Shown here one piece after another: positions 8,862-17,292 of a DNA stretch of 64,000 nt (its first letter is position 1; every line of letters begins with the position of its first letter). The position numbers and the translations under genes were made by a program. The notes beneath the pieces were generated by a model. It was not told the origin of the DNA, did no database searches, and was given only the letters and a program-made list of their open reading frames with translations. The DNA lies in NCBI RefSeq assembly GCF_902498195.1, contig NZ_CABVIY010000001.1:372001-436000 (forward strand). Reading direction: 5' to 3'. Source of the stretch: Pseudomonas fluorescens. GTDB taxonomy: Bacteria > Pseudomonadota > Gammaproteobacteria > Pseudomonadales > Pseudomonadaceae.

Positions 8862-9470
8862 TCAGCGGCATTCCAGGCAGAAATAGGGCATCACGTCGGA
8901 GCTGGCATCGTAGCCATTGCTGCCATCGGCGTAATGATTCTGCCGCAGCCGGTCAGACCCGCCTTCCGCCACCCGTGTACCGCGCATTGAGTTGTAGCCG
9001 CCCGCTGCGACGCTGTTCTGCTTCAAGCGGTCGGAACCGTCCGATGCCAGCTGCCGTTCTCTCAGGCGATCGGCCCCGCCTTCGGCGAGTTGGCGTTCCT
9101 TGAGACGATCGGCGCCGCCTTCGGCGAGTTGACGTTCCTTGAGGCGATCGGCCCCGCCTTCAGCGAGTTGCCGTTCCTTCAGGCGATCCGCACCACCTTC
9201 AGCGACCTGATTCTGTTTGAGTTGCCGTTCTCTCAAACGGTCAGCACCGCCTTCAGCCACCTGATTGCCCTTGAGACGGTCCGCACCGTCCGCGGCCAGT
9301 TGTCTTTCCTTGATGCGGTCGGCGCCGCCTTCGGCAACGTTGTGCACGGCGGTATCGGCACCGCTGGTTCCGGCGCCCGATTCGGCCGCGTGAGCGTTCG
9401 CCGCGATAAAACCGAGGGCTGAAAAGAGCGCAATGCCTAATACAAGGTTGGGGGTGTTCATCATGTTCAC
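8862..9470 (-). CDS. Secreted 13-residue-repeat protein, subfamily A (long member)
   Basis: The 202-residue product starts with a signal peptide (MNTPNLVLGIALFSALGFIAANAHA). Residues 44-148 are near-tandem repeats of the form A-E-G-G-A-D-R-L-K-E-R-Q-L, sometimes with a KQNQ or GNQ spacer. The C-terminus departs from the repeat (YNSMRGTR, then DASSDVMPYFCLECR) and has two cysteines. No catalytic motif is visible. It shares the A-x-x-G-[SA]-D-R-L core with five other proteins in this window and has a 5' region like that of the gene at 53192. Two ATAC-N4-GTAT-type sites lie 134-166 bp upstream. Export to the periplasm or beyond is likely; the function is unknown. Confidence 0.8.
   Translation of the reverse strand: MNMMNTPNLVLGIALFSALGFIAANAHAAESGAGTSGADTAVHNVAEGGADRIKERQLAADGADRLKGNQVAEGGADRLRERQLKQNQVAEGGADRLKERQLAEGGADRLKERQLAEGGADRLKERQLAEGGADRLRERQLASDGSDRLKQNSVAAGGYNSMRGTRVAEGGSDRLRQNHYADGSNGYDASSDVMPYFCLECR
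9027..9341 (-). repeat. Repeat array within the subfamily A protein
   Basis: In-frame DNA repeats encode ADRLKERQL-type units. The units are more diverged from each other than those of the 37.2-kb array, which suggests an older expansion. Confidence 0.8.
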
Positions 9471-9603
9471 CTAATGAGTCAGGGGTGGGTTCAAGCAACA
9501 ATCGGGCAGGCATGAATGCCCGGCTTTCGCAGCCCTGACATTCGATGCCTGCATCTTAATTGGCTTAAAAATCCCGTCACTTATGCATAGGTTGTCCAGG
9601 CAA

Positions 9604-9636
9604 ACACCCAGGTATTAACGGCCCATACGCAGGTAT
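9604..9636. promoter_or_regulatory. Tandem ATAC-N4-GTAT operators upstream of the repeat protein
   Basis: ATACGCAGGTAT (9625-9636) is an exact match and ACACCCAGGTAT (9604-9615) has one mismatch. Their starts are 21 bp apart, two helical turns. Both lie upstream of the gene starting at 9470. See the regulon finding. Confidence 0.65.
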
Positions 9637-9648
9637 GGCCGGTCATGT

Positions 9649-10053
9649 TCATTCGGCAGGCAGCACCGGCGGTTTTTTCTGGTCCTTCAACAGAAACACC
9701 ACGAATTTGGCCGGTTTGTCCTGGCTGGCGTTGCGGCCCACGGTGTGGATGTCCTCGGGGCCTTCGTGGAAGCTTTGCCCCGGCGTCAGCGTGACTTCCT
9801 TGCCACCCTTGACGCCCATGACGATGGTGCCTTCGAGCACATAGACGAAGCCATGGGCGTCGTGCCGATGAACCGGGTCGGCGCCGCCCGGCGGGTACTC
9901 GACGGTGAGGATCATGACTTCCTTGCCGGGGTAATCGGGCAGTGCCGTGACCGACACTTCCTTGACATCCGGGTGCGGCGCTTCGGCAGCCAGGGCCGGT
10001 GCGGTGGCGGTGAATGGCAGCGCAAGCAGGGCGAAAAGAACGGGGGTTCGCAT
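9649..10053 (-). CDS. Periplasmic cupin-domain protein
   Basis: The 134-residue product has a signal peptide (ending TAPALA) and one cupin barrel. Motif 1 is PVHRHDAHGFVYVLEG and motif 2 is PGQSFHEGPEDIHTVGRN. The histidines and glutamate could bind a metal. Single-domain exported cupins have no common known reaction. It has no obvious operon partner. Confidence 0.82.
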   Translation of the reverse strand: MRTPVLFALLALPFTATAPALAAEAPHPDVKEVSVTALPDYPGKEVMILTVEYPPGGADPVHRHDAHGFVYVLEGTIVMGVKGGKEVTLTPGQSFHEGPEDIHTVGRNASQDKPAKFVVFLLKDQKKPPVLPAE

Positions 10054-10099
10054 GGGACGCTCCTGATGAGGATAGAGGGTGGGGGCCAGTGTCTGCCTG

Positions 10100-10849
10100 T
10101 CAGGCGCTGGTGCTCTTGAGCCATTGATCGAAGTGAATCTTGCCGAGGATCGGGTTGGCGCCCGGCGTCAGCGACTGGTCGTTGATAACCGCGCCGTAGT
10201 AACCGGCGTTATCGTCGGTGATCACTTCGCGCCCATCCCCGGTGTGTTGCAGATAGGTTTTGGCAAACGACACCAGCGGTTGCTTGTCGGGGCCCGCCAC
10301 TTCCTCGGTCTTGCCCGTGGGGGCCGCCACCGCGATGCTGGCCAGTGCCGCGGCAACATCGGCCGAGGCAATCGGCTGCAGGGCCGCCGAGGTCAAGCGA
10401 GCGGTGTCACCCTGCATGCTGTATTGGACAATGGCGCCGATGAACTCGAAAAACTGCGTGGCGCGCAGGATCGAGTAAGGCACGCCGGCTTTCTTGATCA
10501 GTTCTTCCTGGGCCATTTTGGCGCGGAAGTAGCCGCTTTCGAGCATGCGCTCCGTGCCCACCACCGAGAGTGCAACGTGGTGCTTGACCCCGGCGGCCTG
10601 CTCGGCGGCGGCAAGATTGCGCGTGGATTTTTCGAAGAATTCGAGCACCGCGGCGTCTTCGAACGAGGGTGAGTTGGCGACGTCGACCACCACGTCGGCA
10701 CCTTGCAGCGCGGCCTGCAAGCCTTCCCCGGTCACCGCGTTGACGCCGGTGCTTGGCGTGGCGGGCACGACATCGTGTCCACCTTCGCGCAGGAGTGTGC
10801 ACAGCTGTTTTCCAATCAAGCCTGTACCGCCGATGACGACAACTTTCAT
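10100..10849 (-). CDS. NmrA-like NAD(P)-binding reductase (paralogue of 43408-44169)
   Basis: ATG 10849 has GGAGG upstream, giving 249 residues; the open frame extends further but without a ribosome-binding site. The N-terminus MKVVVIGGTGLIGKQL is an atypical-SDR Rossmann motif (GGTGLIG). Residues 60-75 (GADVVVDVANSPSFED) and VKHHVALSVVGTERM match the NmrA/YwnB-like group. No catalytic Tyr-x3-Lys is apparent, so it may be a redox sensor or a reductase of unknown substrate. The second copy in this window is the first gene of the efflux cluster at 43.4 kb. Confidence 0.82.
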   Translation of the reverse strand: MKVVVIGGTGLIGKQLCTLLREGGHDVVPATPSTGVNAVTGEGLQAALQGADVVVDVANSPSFEDAAVLEFFEKSTRNLAAAEQAAGVKHHVALSVVGTERMLESGYFRAKMAQEELIKKAGVPYSILRATQFFEFIGAIVQYSMQGDTARLTSAALQPIASADVAAALASIAVAAPTGKTEEVAGPDKQPLVSFAKTYLQHTGDGREVITDDNAGYYGAVINDQSLTPGANPILGKIHFDQWLKSTSA

Positions 10850-11029
10850 GATCGTGCCTCCATTTGTGGGTGTGGGGTGGCGAGGGGTCATGTCACGTAC
10901 GTTGTGAGTAGCCTAGTCTAGGCGGGCGAAAGCGCGGCGTGGATCGGCGGGATGGACGGCGGGCTTGGGCCTGGCGCCCTGGTCATGATCAAATGGCGGC
11001 CATTTTTTCGCTGCACGCGGGAGCTGTAA

Positions 11030-11419
11030 ATGAACAAAACGCTCGTGATGACCCTCGTCCTGACCCTGGGTGCAGGCCTGCTCGCCACACCCGCGAGCGC
11101 CCAGGGTGATGCCGAGGCGGGCGGGAAACTGTTCAAGCGCATGTGCAGTGGCTGCCATCAGATCGGCGAGTCGGCGAGGGCGTTTTTTGGTCCGCAACTC
11201 AACGGTGTCGTGGGGCGGACGGCCGCCAGCACCACGGACTATCAATACTCCGACGCGATGAAGTCCTCGGGCATTGTCTGGAGCCGGGAGAAGCTGGCGG
11301 CGTACATCGAGGCACCGAAGACGGTGGTGCCGGGCACGCGGATGATTTTCTGGGGGATCAGCGATCAGGAGAAGATCGATGATTTGCTGGCGTATCTGGA
11401 GACCTTTCCTACACCGTGA
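11030..11419 (+). CDS. Class I c-type cytochrome
   Basis: The 129-residue product has a signal peptide (to residue 24, TPASA) and one haem-binding motif C39-S-G-C42-H43. The likely sixth ligand is Met105 in PGTRMIFWG. Size and motifs fit a soluble periplasmic cytochrome c of the c2/c550 type, an electron carrier. It is divergent from the NmrA-like gene and its redox partners are not nearby. Confidence 0.88.
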   Translation: MNKTLVMTLVLTLGAGLLATPASAQGDAEAGGKLFKRMCSGCHQIGESARAFFGPQLNGVVGRTAASTTDYQYSDAMKSSGIVWSREKLAAYIEAPKTVVPGTRMIFWGISDQEKIDDLLAYLETFPTP

Positions 11420-11448
11420 GTCAGTACTCGATGTGTTGAGTCTGGCGC

Positions 11449-11538
11449 CGCCTTCGCGAGCAAGCCCGCTCCCACATCAGATCCCGTTTCTTCAGGAGAA
11501 TACGGTCAAATGTGGGAGCGGGCTTGCTCGCGAAGGCG
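11449..11538. repeat. REP pair, tail-to-tail orientation
   Basis: CGCCTTCGCGAGCAAGCCCG and the matching reverse arm ending CGAAGGCG flank about 40 bp between the converging cytochrome and chaN genes. Confidence 0.9.
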
Positions 11539-11576
11539 ACGGTTGTCTCGCCAAAAACTTTGGATCAGTTTACGGA

Positions 11577-12458
11577 CTAACGCCGCAATTTGGCGCAGTG
11601 ATCCTGCTCCGGCTGCGCCGCCGTATACCAGACATAATCCGCGCTTTCGGCGCTGACCGTCTTGCCTGCCTCAGCCAACACCAGCACCACGTTACCCTCG
11701 CCAGCACCCAGGTCCTTCAAGTGCAGCGGCACCCCCAGGTCCTTGCGCACATGGAACGCCCCGGCCAGCAGCACCGCCGGCGTCGGTGCCGCGAGCAGGC
11801 GCTCGGCCATGCGCCGGTCACGCTGTTGCTGCACGGCGAGCATCGCCGGCATTTGCGCTTCGGGCAGCAAGCCGCAATGGGACTCGCGGATGTCGTCCAG
11901 CAAGGTCGCTTGCACCTGTCGGGTGGTGGACGCTTCGCCGGTGAGGGTCGGGCGCTGTTGGTAGATCTGCATGATCTGCGCCCGATCGAGGTTGGCCGAC
12001 AGCAACGGGTAGGGTTGGCGCAGGGCATAGGTGACCAGTGCGCCGTAGACGCCCCAATCCCAGTTCGCTTGCCAGGCCAGCGCCTGGTAAGGGTCGGCCG
12101 GTGGTTGGCCGGCACGGGTCGCGGCCTGGGCCGCGTCGATTTTGTCCTGCTGGTTGGGGTTGAGCATTTCCATCAGCAGGCTGCCTTGCGGACGCTGGCT
12201 GGCCAGTTCGCGCAGCAGCCACAGTTGCAGGGCATGGTGGTCGGGGTTGTCGTGTTGTTCACCGACCAGCACCCGTGGTGCGACCGCCAGACGCTCGACC
12301 AGCTCCTGGGGCGTGAGGGTTCGCCCGCTGGCGAGTTCGCGGATCACGCCGAGATCGGCATGATCCCGACCCGGGGCAATCGCTGCCGGGGGCGGCGAGA
12401 CGGTGTGGGATTGGCAGGCAGCCAGCAGGCTGAACAGGCATAACAGCAGAATGCGCAT
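11577..12458 (-). CDS. ChaN family haem-binding lipoprotein
   Basis: The 293-residue protein has a lipoprotein signal with lipobox LLAAC (Cys15) and the ChaN/DUF399 domain: VLVGEQHDNPDHHALQLWLL near the N-terminus and LAGAFHVRKDLGVPL near the C-terminus. Campylobacter ChaN is a dimeric outer-membrane lipoprotein that binds cofacial haems. Its position 48 bp after hmuV on the same strand suggests it is the last gene of the haem-uptake operon, so a haem-handling role at the envelope fits. It may correspond to PhuW of P. aeruginosa, which I could not verify. Confidence 0.85.
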   Translation of the reverse strand: MRILLLCLFSLLAACQSHTVSPPPAAIAPGRDHADLGVIRELASGRTLTPQELVERLAVAPRVLVGEQHDNPDHHALQLWLLRELASQRPQGSLLMEMLNPNQQDKIDAAQAATRAGQPPADPYQALAWQANWDWGVYGALVTYALRQPYPLLSANLDRAQIMQIYQQRPTLTGEASTTRQVQATLLDDIRESHCGLLPEAQMPAMLAVQQQRDRRMAERLLAAPTPAVLLAGAFHVRKDLGVPLHLKDLGAGEGNVVLVLAEAGKTVSAESADYVWYTAAQPEQDHCAKLRR

Positions 12459-12479
12459 CGGTTTTCCTTATTAGACGGT

Positions 12480-12501
12480 GCCCCCTCATACAGGAGGGGG
12501 C
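12480..12501. promoter_or_regulatory. Hairpin between hmuV and chaN
   Basis: GCCCCCTC and GAGGGGGC form a perfect 8-bp stem with a 6-base loop in the 48-bp gap. No T-run follows on the minus strand, so it is more likely a partial attenuator or mRNA stabiliser than a full terminator. Confidence 0.5.
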
Positions 12502-12506
12502 CGGTA

Positions 12507-13274
12507 TCAGCGCGCGATAATCAACGGGTGGCCGCGTTCCGGGTGCCGGTGAATCAGCACTTGCAGCCCGTACACCGCCTCCAGGGCGTCGGCGGTCAGG
12601 ACGTCATCGGGCGTGCCGTAGGCGTGTGGCCGACCGTCCTGCAACAGCAACAGCTGATCGCAGTAACGGGCGGCGAGGTTGAGGTCATGGAGGATCACCA
12701 GCACCGCCGCGCCGCGCCCGGCGAAATCGCGTACCGCTTGCAGAATGGTGTGCTGGTGCAGCGGGTCGAGCATCGAGGTCGGTTCGTCGAGCAGCAGCGT
12801 CTGCCCCTTGGCGCCCGGCCACAGTTGGGCGAGGACCCGCGCCAGGTGCACGCGCTGGCGTTCGCCTCCGGACAAGGCCAGGTAACTGCGCCCGGCCAGG
12901 TGCAGGGCGTCGGCGGCACCGAGTGCCTCGGCGACGATTTCGGCATCGCGCACCCGACCGCTGGCGTGGGGCAAGCGACCCATGCCCACCACTTCATTGA
13001 CCGAAAACGCGAAGTTCAGGCTCGAACTCTGCGGCAGCACCGCCAGGCGTCTGGCCCGCTCCTGGCCCGGCCAGTCGGCGAGTGGGCGCTCGTCGAGGCT
13101 GACCTTGCCTTCACTGGCCGGCAGCTCGTCGCACAAGGCGGCGAGCAGGGTGCTTTTCCCGGCGCCATTGGGCCCCAGGACGCCAAGGACTTGCCCCGGG
13201 TGCAACTCGATATCGATGTCCGCCAGCACCGTGCGACTGCCGCGCCGGACCAGCAGATTGTTGGCGCGCAGCAT
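12507..13274 (-). CDS. hmuV: Haem ABC transporter ATP-binding protein
   Basis: The ATG at 13274 overlaps the hmuU stop codon by one base, giving 255 residues. ABC motifs are Walker [10 protein letters not shown] (residues 34-42), the signature LSGGERQR (about 142-149) and Walker [14 protein letters not shown]. It powers haem import through HmuU from the periplasmic protein HmuT. Translational coupling with hmuU is clear from the overlap. PhuV is the P. aeruginosa equivalent. Confidence 0.95.
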   Translation of the reverse strand: MLRANNLLVRRGSRTVLADIDIELHPGQVLGVLGPNGAGKSTLLAALCDELPASEGKVSLDERPLADWPGQERARRLAVLPQSSSLNFAFSVNEVVGMGRLPHASGRVRDAEIVAEALGAADALHLAGRSYLALSGGERQRVHLARVLAQLWPGAKGQTLLLDEPTSMLDPLHQHTILQAVRDFAGRGAAVLVILHDLNLAARYCDQLLLLQDGRPHAYGTPDDVLTADALEAVYGLQVLIHRHPERGHPLIIAR

Positions 13275-14311
13275 CAGGAACGCCCCCGTACCAGCAGATA
13301 AAGGAAGAAGGGTGCACCGATGAGTGCGGTGACGATACCGATGGGCAGCTCGGCCGGCGCCAACAGCAGGCGGGCGACCAGATCGGCCAGCAGCAACAGG
13401 CTGGCACCGGCGAGGAGGGACGCCGGCAGCAACACCCGGTGATCCGGGCCGACCAGCAGCCGCATCAGGTGTGGCACCACCAGCCCGATAAAACCGATCA
13501 AGCCTGCGGCAGCGACGGCGGCACCGACCCCCAGCGCCGTGCACAACACCAGCTCAAGCTTGATCCGCTCGACATTGAAACCCAGGTGACGCGCTTCGGA
13601 CTCTCCCAGCAACATCGCATTGAGGGCCGCCGCGCGCCGTGGCAACCACAGCGCCACGCCCACCGCCACGATCAGCAAGGGCCACAGGCGCGGGTAGCTG
13701 GCGCCGTTGAGGCTGCCCAGGTTCCAGAAGGTCAGGGTGCGCAAGGTGGCGTCATCCGCCAGATAGGTGAACAGACCGACGCCGGCACCGGCCATGGCTG
13801 TCATCGCCACGCCCGCCAACAGCATGGTGGCGACGTTGGTCTGGCCATTGCTGCGACCGAAGCGATAGACCACCGCCGTGACGACCAGGCCACCGGCAAA
13901 GGCGCACACCGACAAAAGATACGGTTCGATCGCCGGCGGCACACCGCCGAGCATACTGCCGCCAACGATGGCGAACGCCGCGCCCAGTGCCGCACCGCCG
14001 GACACCCCGACCAGCCCCGGATCGGCCAACGGGTTGCGAAACAACCCTTGCATGGCCACCCCGGACAGGGCGAGCACCGAGCCGACCGCGATGCCGAGCA
14101 AGCTGCGCGGCAGGCGGATCTGACCGAGGATCAGCTCCGCCTGTTGCGTATCGCCACCGCCGACCGGCAGCCCGAGCAGGCGCAACCCGGCGAGCAAGGT
14201 ATCGCCCAACGGCAGGCTGACCGGCCCGAGGGCCAGCGACAGCCAGAACACCAGCAGCAACAACAGACCCAAAGCGATCAGCATCGGCCGGGGCCGAACG
14301 ATGGCCGTCAT
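13274..14311 (-). CDS. hmuU: Haem ABC transporter permease
   Basis: The 345-residue protein is a FecCD-family permease with about ten transmembrane helices. Family landmarks include [23 protein letters not shown] (the cytoplasmic coupling region) and [15 protein letters not shown]. Its start overlaps the hmuT stop by 4 nt (ATGA), and its stop overlaps the hmuV start. It forms the inner-membrane channel for haem. Confidence 0.94.
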   Translation of the reverse strand: MTAIVRPRPMLIALGLLLLLVFWLSLALGPVSLPLGDTLLAGLRLLGLPVGGGDTQQAELILGQIRLPRSLLGIAVGSVLALSGVAMQGLFRNPLADPGLVGVSGGAALGAAFAIVGGSMLGGVPPAIEPYLLSVCAFAGGLVVTAVVYRFGRSNGQTNVATMLLAGVAMTAMAGAGVGLFTYLADDATLRTLTFWNLGSLNGASYPRLWPLLIVAVGVALWLPRRAAALNAMLLGESEARHLGFNVERIKLELVLCTALGVGAAVAAAGLIGFIGLVVPHLMRLLVGPDHRVLLPASLLAGASLLLLADLVARLLLAPAELPIGIVTALIGAPFFLYLLVRGRS

Positions 14312-15192
14312 CGGTTGTTCTCGGCAGTCTGGATCGCTGTCGACGGATAGAACGCCTTCGACAATCTCGTCAGGGCATCCGGAATCCGTGGGCCAAGACC
14401 ACCGACCAACAGCGTCGGATCGATCACCAGCACCCGGCCTTCACGGCCGGCCTGTGTCTGCGCGAGGATCGGATTCTGCTCCAGCAGGGCCGCCCGCGCC
14501 GCATCCCCTTCAAGACGACCACCGGCAAAAATGATCACCTGTGGGTTCAGGGCCAGCATCGCCTCGTTGGACACGGGCTTGTAGCCGTTGTGTTCGGTGA
14601 GGTTCTGCCCGCCGGCCTGAGTGATCATCCAGGCCGCCAGCGTGTCCTTGCCGGCCGCTTGCAGATTGCCGCCGGAATGGCTGAGCAGCATCAACACCCG
14701 AGGCGCAGGGTTTTGCTGTTGCGCCTGCTTGACCCACGCGGCCTGAGTTTCCAGGCGCTGCTGATAACCGGCGATCAACGCCTTGGCTTCATCAGGCTTG
14801 CCGAGCAGTTGCCCAAGCTCGGTCAGGTTGTGTTGCAGCGAAGGCACATCGGCTTTGGCCGACAGCAATTCGATACGCACCCCGGCGGCCTTCAGTTGCG
14901 CCAATACCGGCGGCGGGCCCATTTCGGCGCTGCCCACCAGAATGTCCGGCTTCAGCGCCAGGATGCCTTCGGCCGCCAGTGCCCGCTGGTAACCGATGCC
15001 CGGCAGGTTGTGCAGCGAACGCGGGTACTGGCTGGTGCTGTCGACCCCCACCAGTTTGCTCTCGCCACCGAGGGCGACCACCCATTCGCTCAACGCTCCG
15101 CCGGCGCTGACCCAGCGCTGGGGCAGGCCGTCGGCCACGGCCATCTGGCTGAGGAGCACGCCGGCGCAGGCCAGCAGTGATTTGATTCGCAT
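14308..15192 (-). CDS. hmuT: Periplasmic haem-binding protein of the ABC importer
   Basis: The 294-residue protein has a signal peptide (residues 1-20) and a cluster A-III/TroA-like binding fold, with VALGGESKLVGVDSTSQYP and ILALKPDILVGSAEMGPP near the N-lobe. Haem-binding PhuT/ShuT proteins use a tyrosine ligand; Tyr57 in SQYP is a candidate here. It collects haem from the receptor and delivers it to HmuUV. The start is 12 nt downstream of the hmuS stop. Confidence 0.92.
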   Translation of the reverse strand: MRIKSLLACAGVLLSQMAVADGLPQRWVSAGGALSEWVVALGGESKLVGVDSTSQYPRSLHNLPGIGYQRALAAEGILALKPDILVGSAEMGPPPVLAQLKAAGVRIELLSAKADVPSLQHNLTELGQLLGKPDEAKALIAGYQQRLETQAAWVKQAQQQNPAPRVLMLLSHSGGNLQAAGKDTLAAWMITQAGGQNLTEHNGYKPVSNEAMLALNPQVIIFAGGRLEGDAARAALLEQNPILAQTQAGREGRVLVIDPTLLVGGLGPRIPDALTRLSKAFYPSTAIQTAENNR

Positions 15193-15204
15193 CGCAAGAC
15201 TTCC

Positions 15205-16275
15205 TTAGTCGATCAGGACGGTGGCGGTTTCGGCCAGGGCACGCCAGTCGTCACGCTCCGGAATGCCCGGCTTGCGCACGCCGAACAGCTGGATGACCAG
15301 TTCACCGTCGGCATCGAAACCTTCGTAGCTGGTGATGATGCCATCGACGCTCGGCTTGCGCACACGCCATAGCTCGGTCACCCCGGTGGTCTTGAGGTGC
15401 AGGTTGAAGTGCGGGTCGAGCACGTTGAACCAGGTGTCCATCCAGCGCAGGTTGCTCACGGGCCCGGAGTGAATCTGGATGCAGTGCTTGTTGCCGACGA
15501 ACACCATGATCGGCACCTCGCCCTTGCCTGCGGCTTCGATGACGTGGGTCAGCTCGACGGTGGCCAAGGGTTCGGCCCATTCGTGACCGGCCAGGCGCAG
15601 GGCTTGGGTGCGCGCCACGTCGTTGCGCTTGAGCAGGGCGAAGAAATCGTGGGTGTCCTTGAGTTGCGACCATTCGCTGCGCAGGGCGGCAGCGTCAACG
15701 TCAGCATCGGCGCGCGGGGCCTTGGCGTCCGGCAGGGGTTGCAGGTTCAGTTCGGCGCTTTGCTCCTCGGCACGGAAACGCTCGACCAGCGGCGCCCAGG
15801 CGGCATCTTCGCTGGTGTCGGTGAGGAATACCTTGTGCACGGCCACGCCCTGGCGGTCGAATACCTGAATGCTGCGCTGCGGGCCACGGGCGGTGGCCTC
15901 GTCGATGGCGAACACGCTGGCCCAGCCGCTGAGGAACAGGCGCAGGTCGATGTCCGGCGACAGCACCATGCCCATCTGACCGCTGCCCATCACCGTCACG
16001 TCGGCGTACACGCCCTTGCGCTCGTGCACGCAATGCTCGTTGCGGGTCAGCGCCATGATGTAGCCCAGCTCGCCGAGTGCCGGCAGCAGCGCCGCCCATT
16101 CCGGCCGCAGGCGCACGGCATCGGTGCCCAGGCGGCTGGCGGTCAGCTCGGCCTCGCTGACACCCAGTTCCGCGGCGGCATCGCGGGCGCGCAGGCCCGA
16201 TTGCCCGGCGCGCAGCTGTTGCCATTGCTGGTACAGCGCCGGGGCTTCGGACAGGGCAGTGGATTGAGCGGTCAT
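15205..16275 (-). CDS. hmuS: Cytoplasmic haem-trafficking / hemin-degrading factor
   Basis: The 356-residue protein has the tandem-domain HemS/PhuS architecture; both halves carry an RNxxx...GxVxNL-type core, for example IMALTRNEHCVHERKGVY in the first and IMVFVGNKHCIQIHSGPVSNL in the second. PhuS hands haem to haem oxygenase and related proteins cleave haem. No haem-oxygenase gene is in this window. It lies between tonB and hmuT in the operon, with 17- and 12-nt gaps. Confidence 0.94.
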   Translation of the reverse strand: MTAQSTALSEAPALYQQWQQLRAGQSGLRARDAAAELGVSEAELTASRLGTDAVRLRPEWAALLPALGELGYIMALTRNEHCVHERKGVYADVTVMGSGQMGMVLSPDIDLRLFLSGWASVFAIDEATARGPQRSIQVFDRQGVAVHKVFLTDTSEDAAWAPLVERFRAEEQSAELNLQPLPDAKAPRADADVDAAALRSEWSQLKDTHDFFALLKRNDVARTQALRLAGHEWAEPLATVELTHVIEAAGKGEVPIMVFVGNKHCIQIHSGPVSNLRWMDTWFNVLDPHFNLHLKTTGVTELWRVRKPSVDGIITSYEGFDADGELVIQLFGVRKPGIPERDDWRALAETATVLID

Positions 16276-16291
16276 GTGAACTCCTTCAGGG

Positions 16292-17050
16292 TCATCGGTT
16301 CGCCGTGAGGGCGAATTCTATTGGTATTTCCACGCGGCTGGGCACGGCCCGGCCATCGACAATTTCGGGGCGAAACCGCCAGTTGCCCACCGCTTCCAGC
16401 GCGGCTTGATCAAGGCTGTCCACGCCTGAGGAACGGCTCAGCACGCGCTTGAGCTGCTGGCCGCGTTCATCCAGGTGCACCTCGACCCGCACGATGCCTT
16501 GCTGATTGCGCCGGCGCGCCGTGTTCGGATAACGCGGCGCCGGTGGCGGGGTCACGAAACTGGGGCGCAGGCTGACCACCGGCGTGAGCGGCGGTGCCGG
16601 GGTGATCATGGCGGGAGGCAGGGTGACGGCCGGTTTGGCCGGGGCCGGCGCGGCGGTTTGCGCGGTTGAAGCGGGTGCGCTGGCGGGCTGGACCGGACGG
16701 GGTTCGGCATGTTGTGGCGGTGAAGCTGGCTGCGGCTTTGCCGATGGGGATGTCTTGACGATCGCCGGTTGGGCGCTGACGGGCAGGGGTTTTACGGGCA
16801 GGGACTGCGCTTTGGCCGGCACGTAGGCCTTGGGCAACGTGACCGGTTGCGGCACTGGCCGAGGTGTCGGTTCTTGCACCACAGAGGGGGCCGCGACGGG
16901 TTGGGGCAGCGGTTCAAGACTGACCAGCTGAATCGCCATCGGCGGCTGCCAGGCCAAGGGTTCGGGCGCCGCCTGAAGCTCACGCAATAGCCAGCCAGCG
17001 CTCACATGCAGCGCGACCGACAGCAGCAGATAGCCCCCAAAGTGCTTCAT
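16292..17050 (-). CDS. tonB: TonB energy transducer dedicated to haem uptake
   Basis: The 252-residue protein has an N-terminal transmembrane anchor (LLLSVALHVSAGWLL), a long Pro/Ala-rich periplasmic linker (about residues 60-165) with several K-P and Q-P dipeptides, and a C-terminal TonB domain with YPNTARRRNQQGIVRVEVHL and NWRFRPEIVDG. No exbB/exbD genes are adjacent, so it must use the ExbBD of another locus. It is the first gene of the operon and divergent from the receptor. Confidence 0.9.
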   Translation of the reverse strand: MKHFGGYLLLSVALHVSAGWLLRELQAAPEPLAWQPPMAIQLVSLEPLPQPVAAPSVVQEPTPRPVPQPVTLPKAYVPAKAQSLPVKPLPVSAQPAIVKTSPSAKPQPASPPQHAEPRPVQPASAPASTAQTAAPAPAKPAVTLPPAMITPAPPLTPVVSLRPSFVTPPPAPRYPNTARRRNQQGIVRVEVHLDERGQQLKRVLSRSSGVDSLDQAALEAVGNWRFRPEIVDGRAVPSRVEIPIEFALTANR

Positions 17051-17084
17051 GTACGTTCGTACTTATTCTTAAAAAGAACGCACA

Positions 17085-17103
17085 TGATAATAATTTGCAT
17101 TTG
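17085..17103. promoter_or_regulatory. Candidate Fur box
   Basis: TGATAATAATTTGCATTTG in the 243-bp gap between tonB and the receptor gene matches the A/T-rich 6-1-6 Fur pattern (GATAAT followed by ATTTGCAT) imperfectly. The position fits iron repression of both divergent transcripts. Confidence 0.55.
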
Positions 17104-17292
17104 CGTGTCAAGCTCGTTTATCTTCGCCCCCCGCTGCCAAGCAAGCGTTTGGTTCAGGCCTTCACAGAAGGGCCTCAAACGCCGCATTTCCAACAAAATC
17201 AAACACATGCCGGACAGCTCCAGCCGCTGGAAAACGCCCGTCCCAGGGCCTTGCAACGCATGACGGCTGTCTGACCACCAGGAGTAACCCAG

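Noticed and set aside
13275..13544. N-terminal extension of HmuV
   Set aside because: It would overlap hmuU deeply; the start at 13274 fits family length and the one-base overlap with the hmuU stop.
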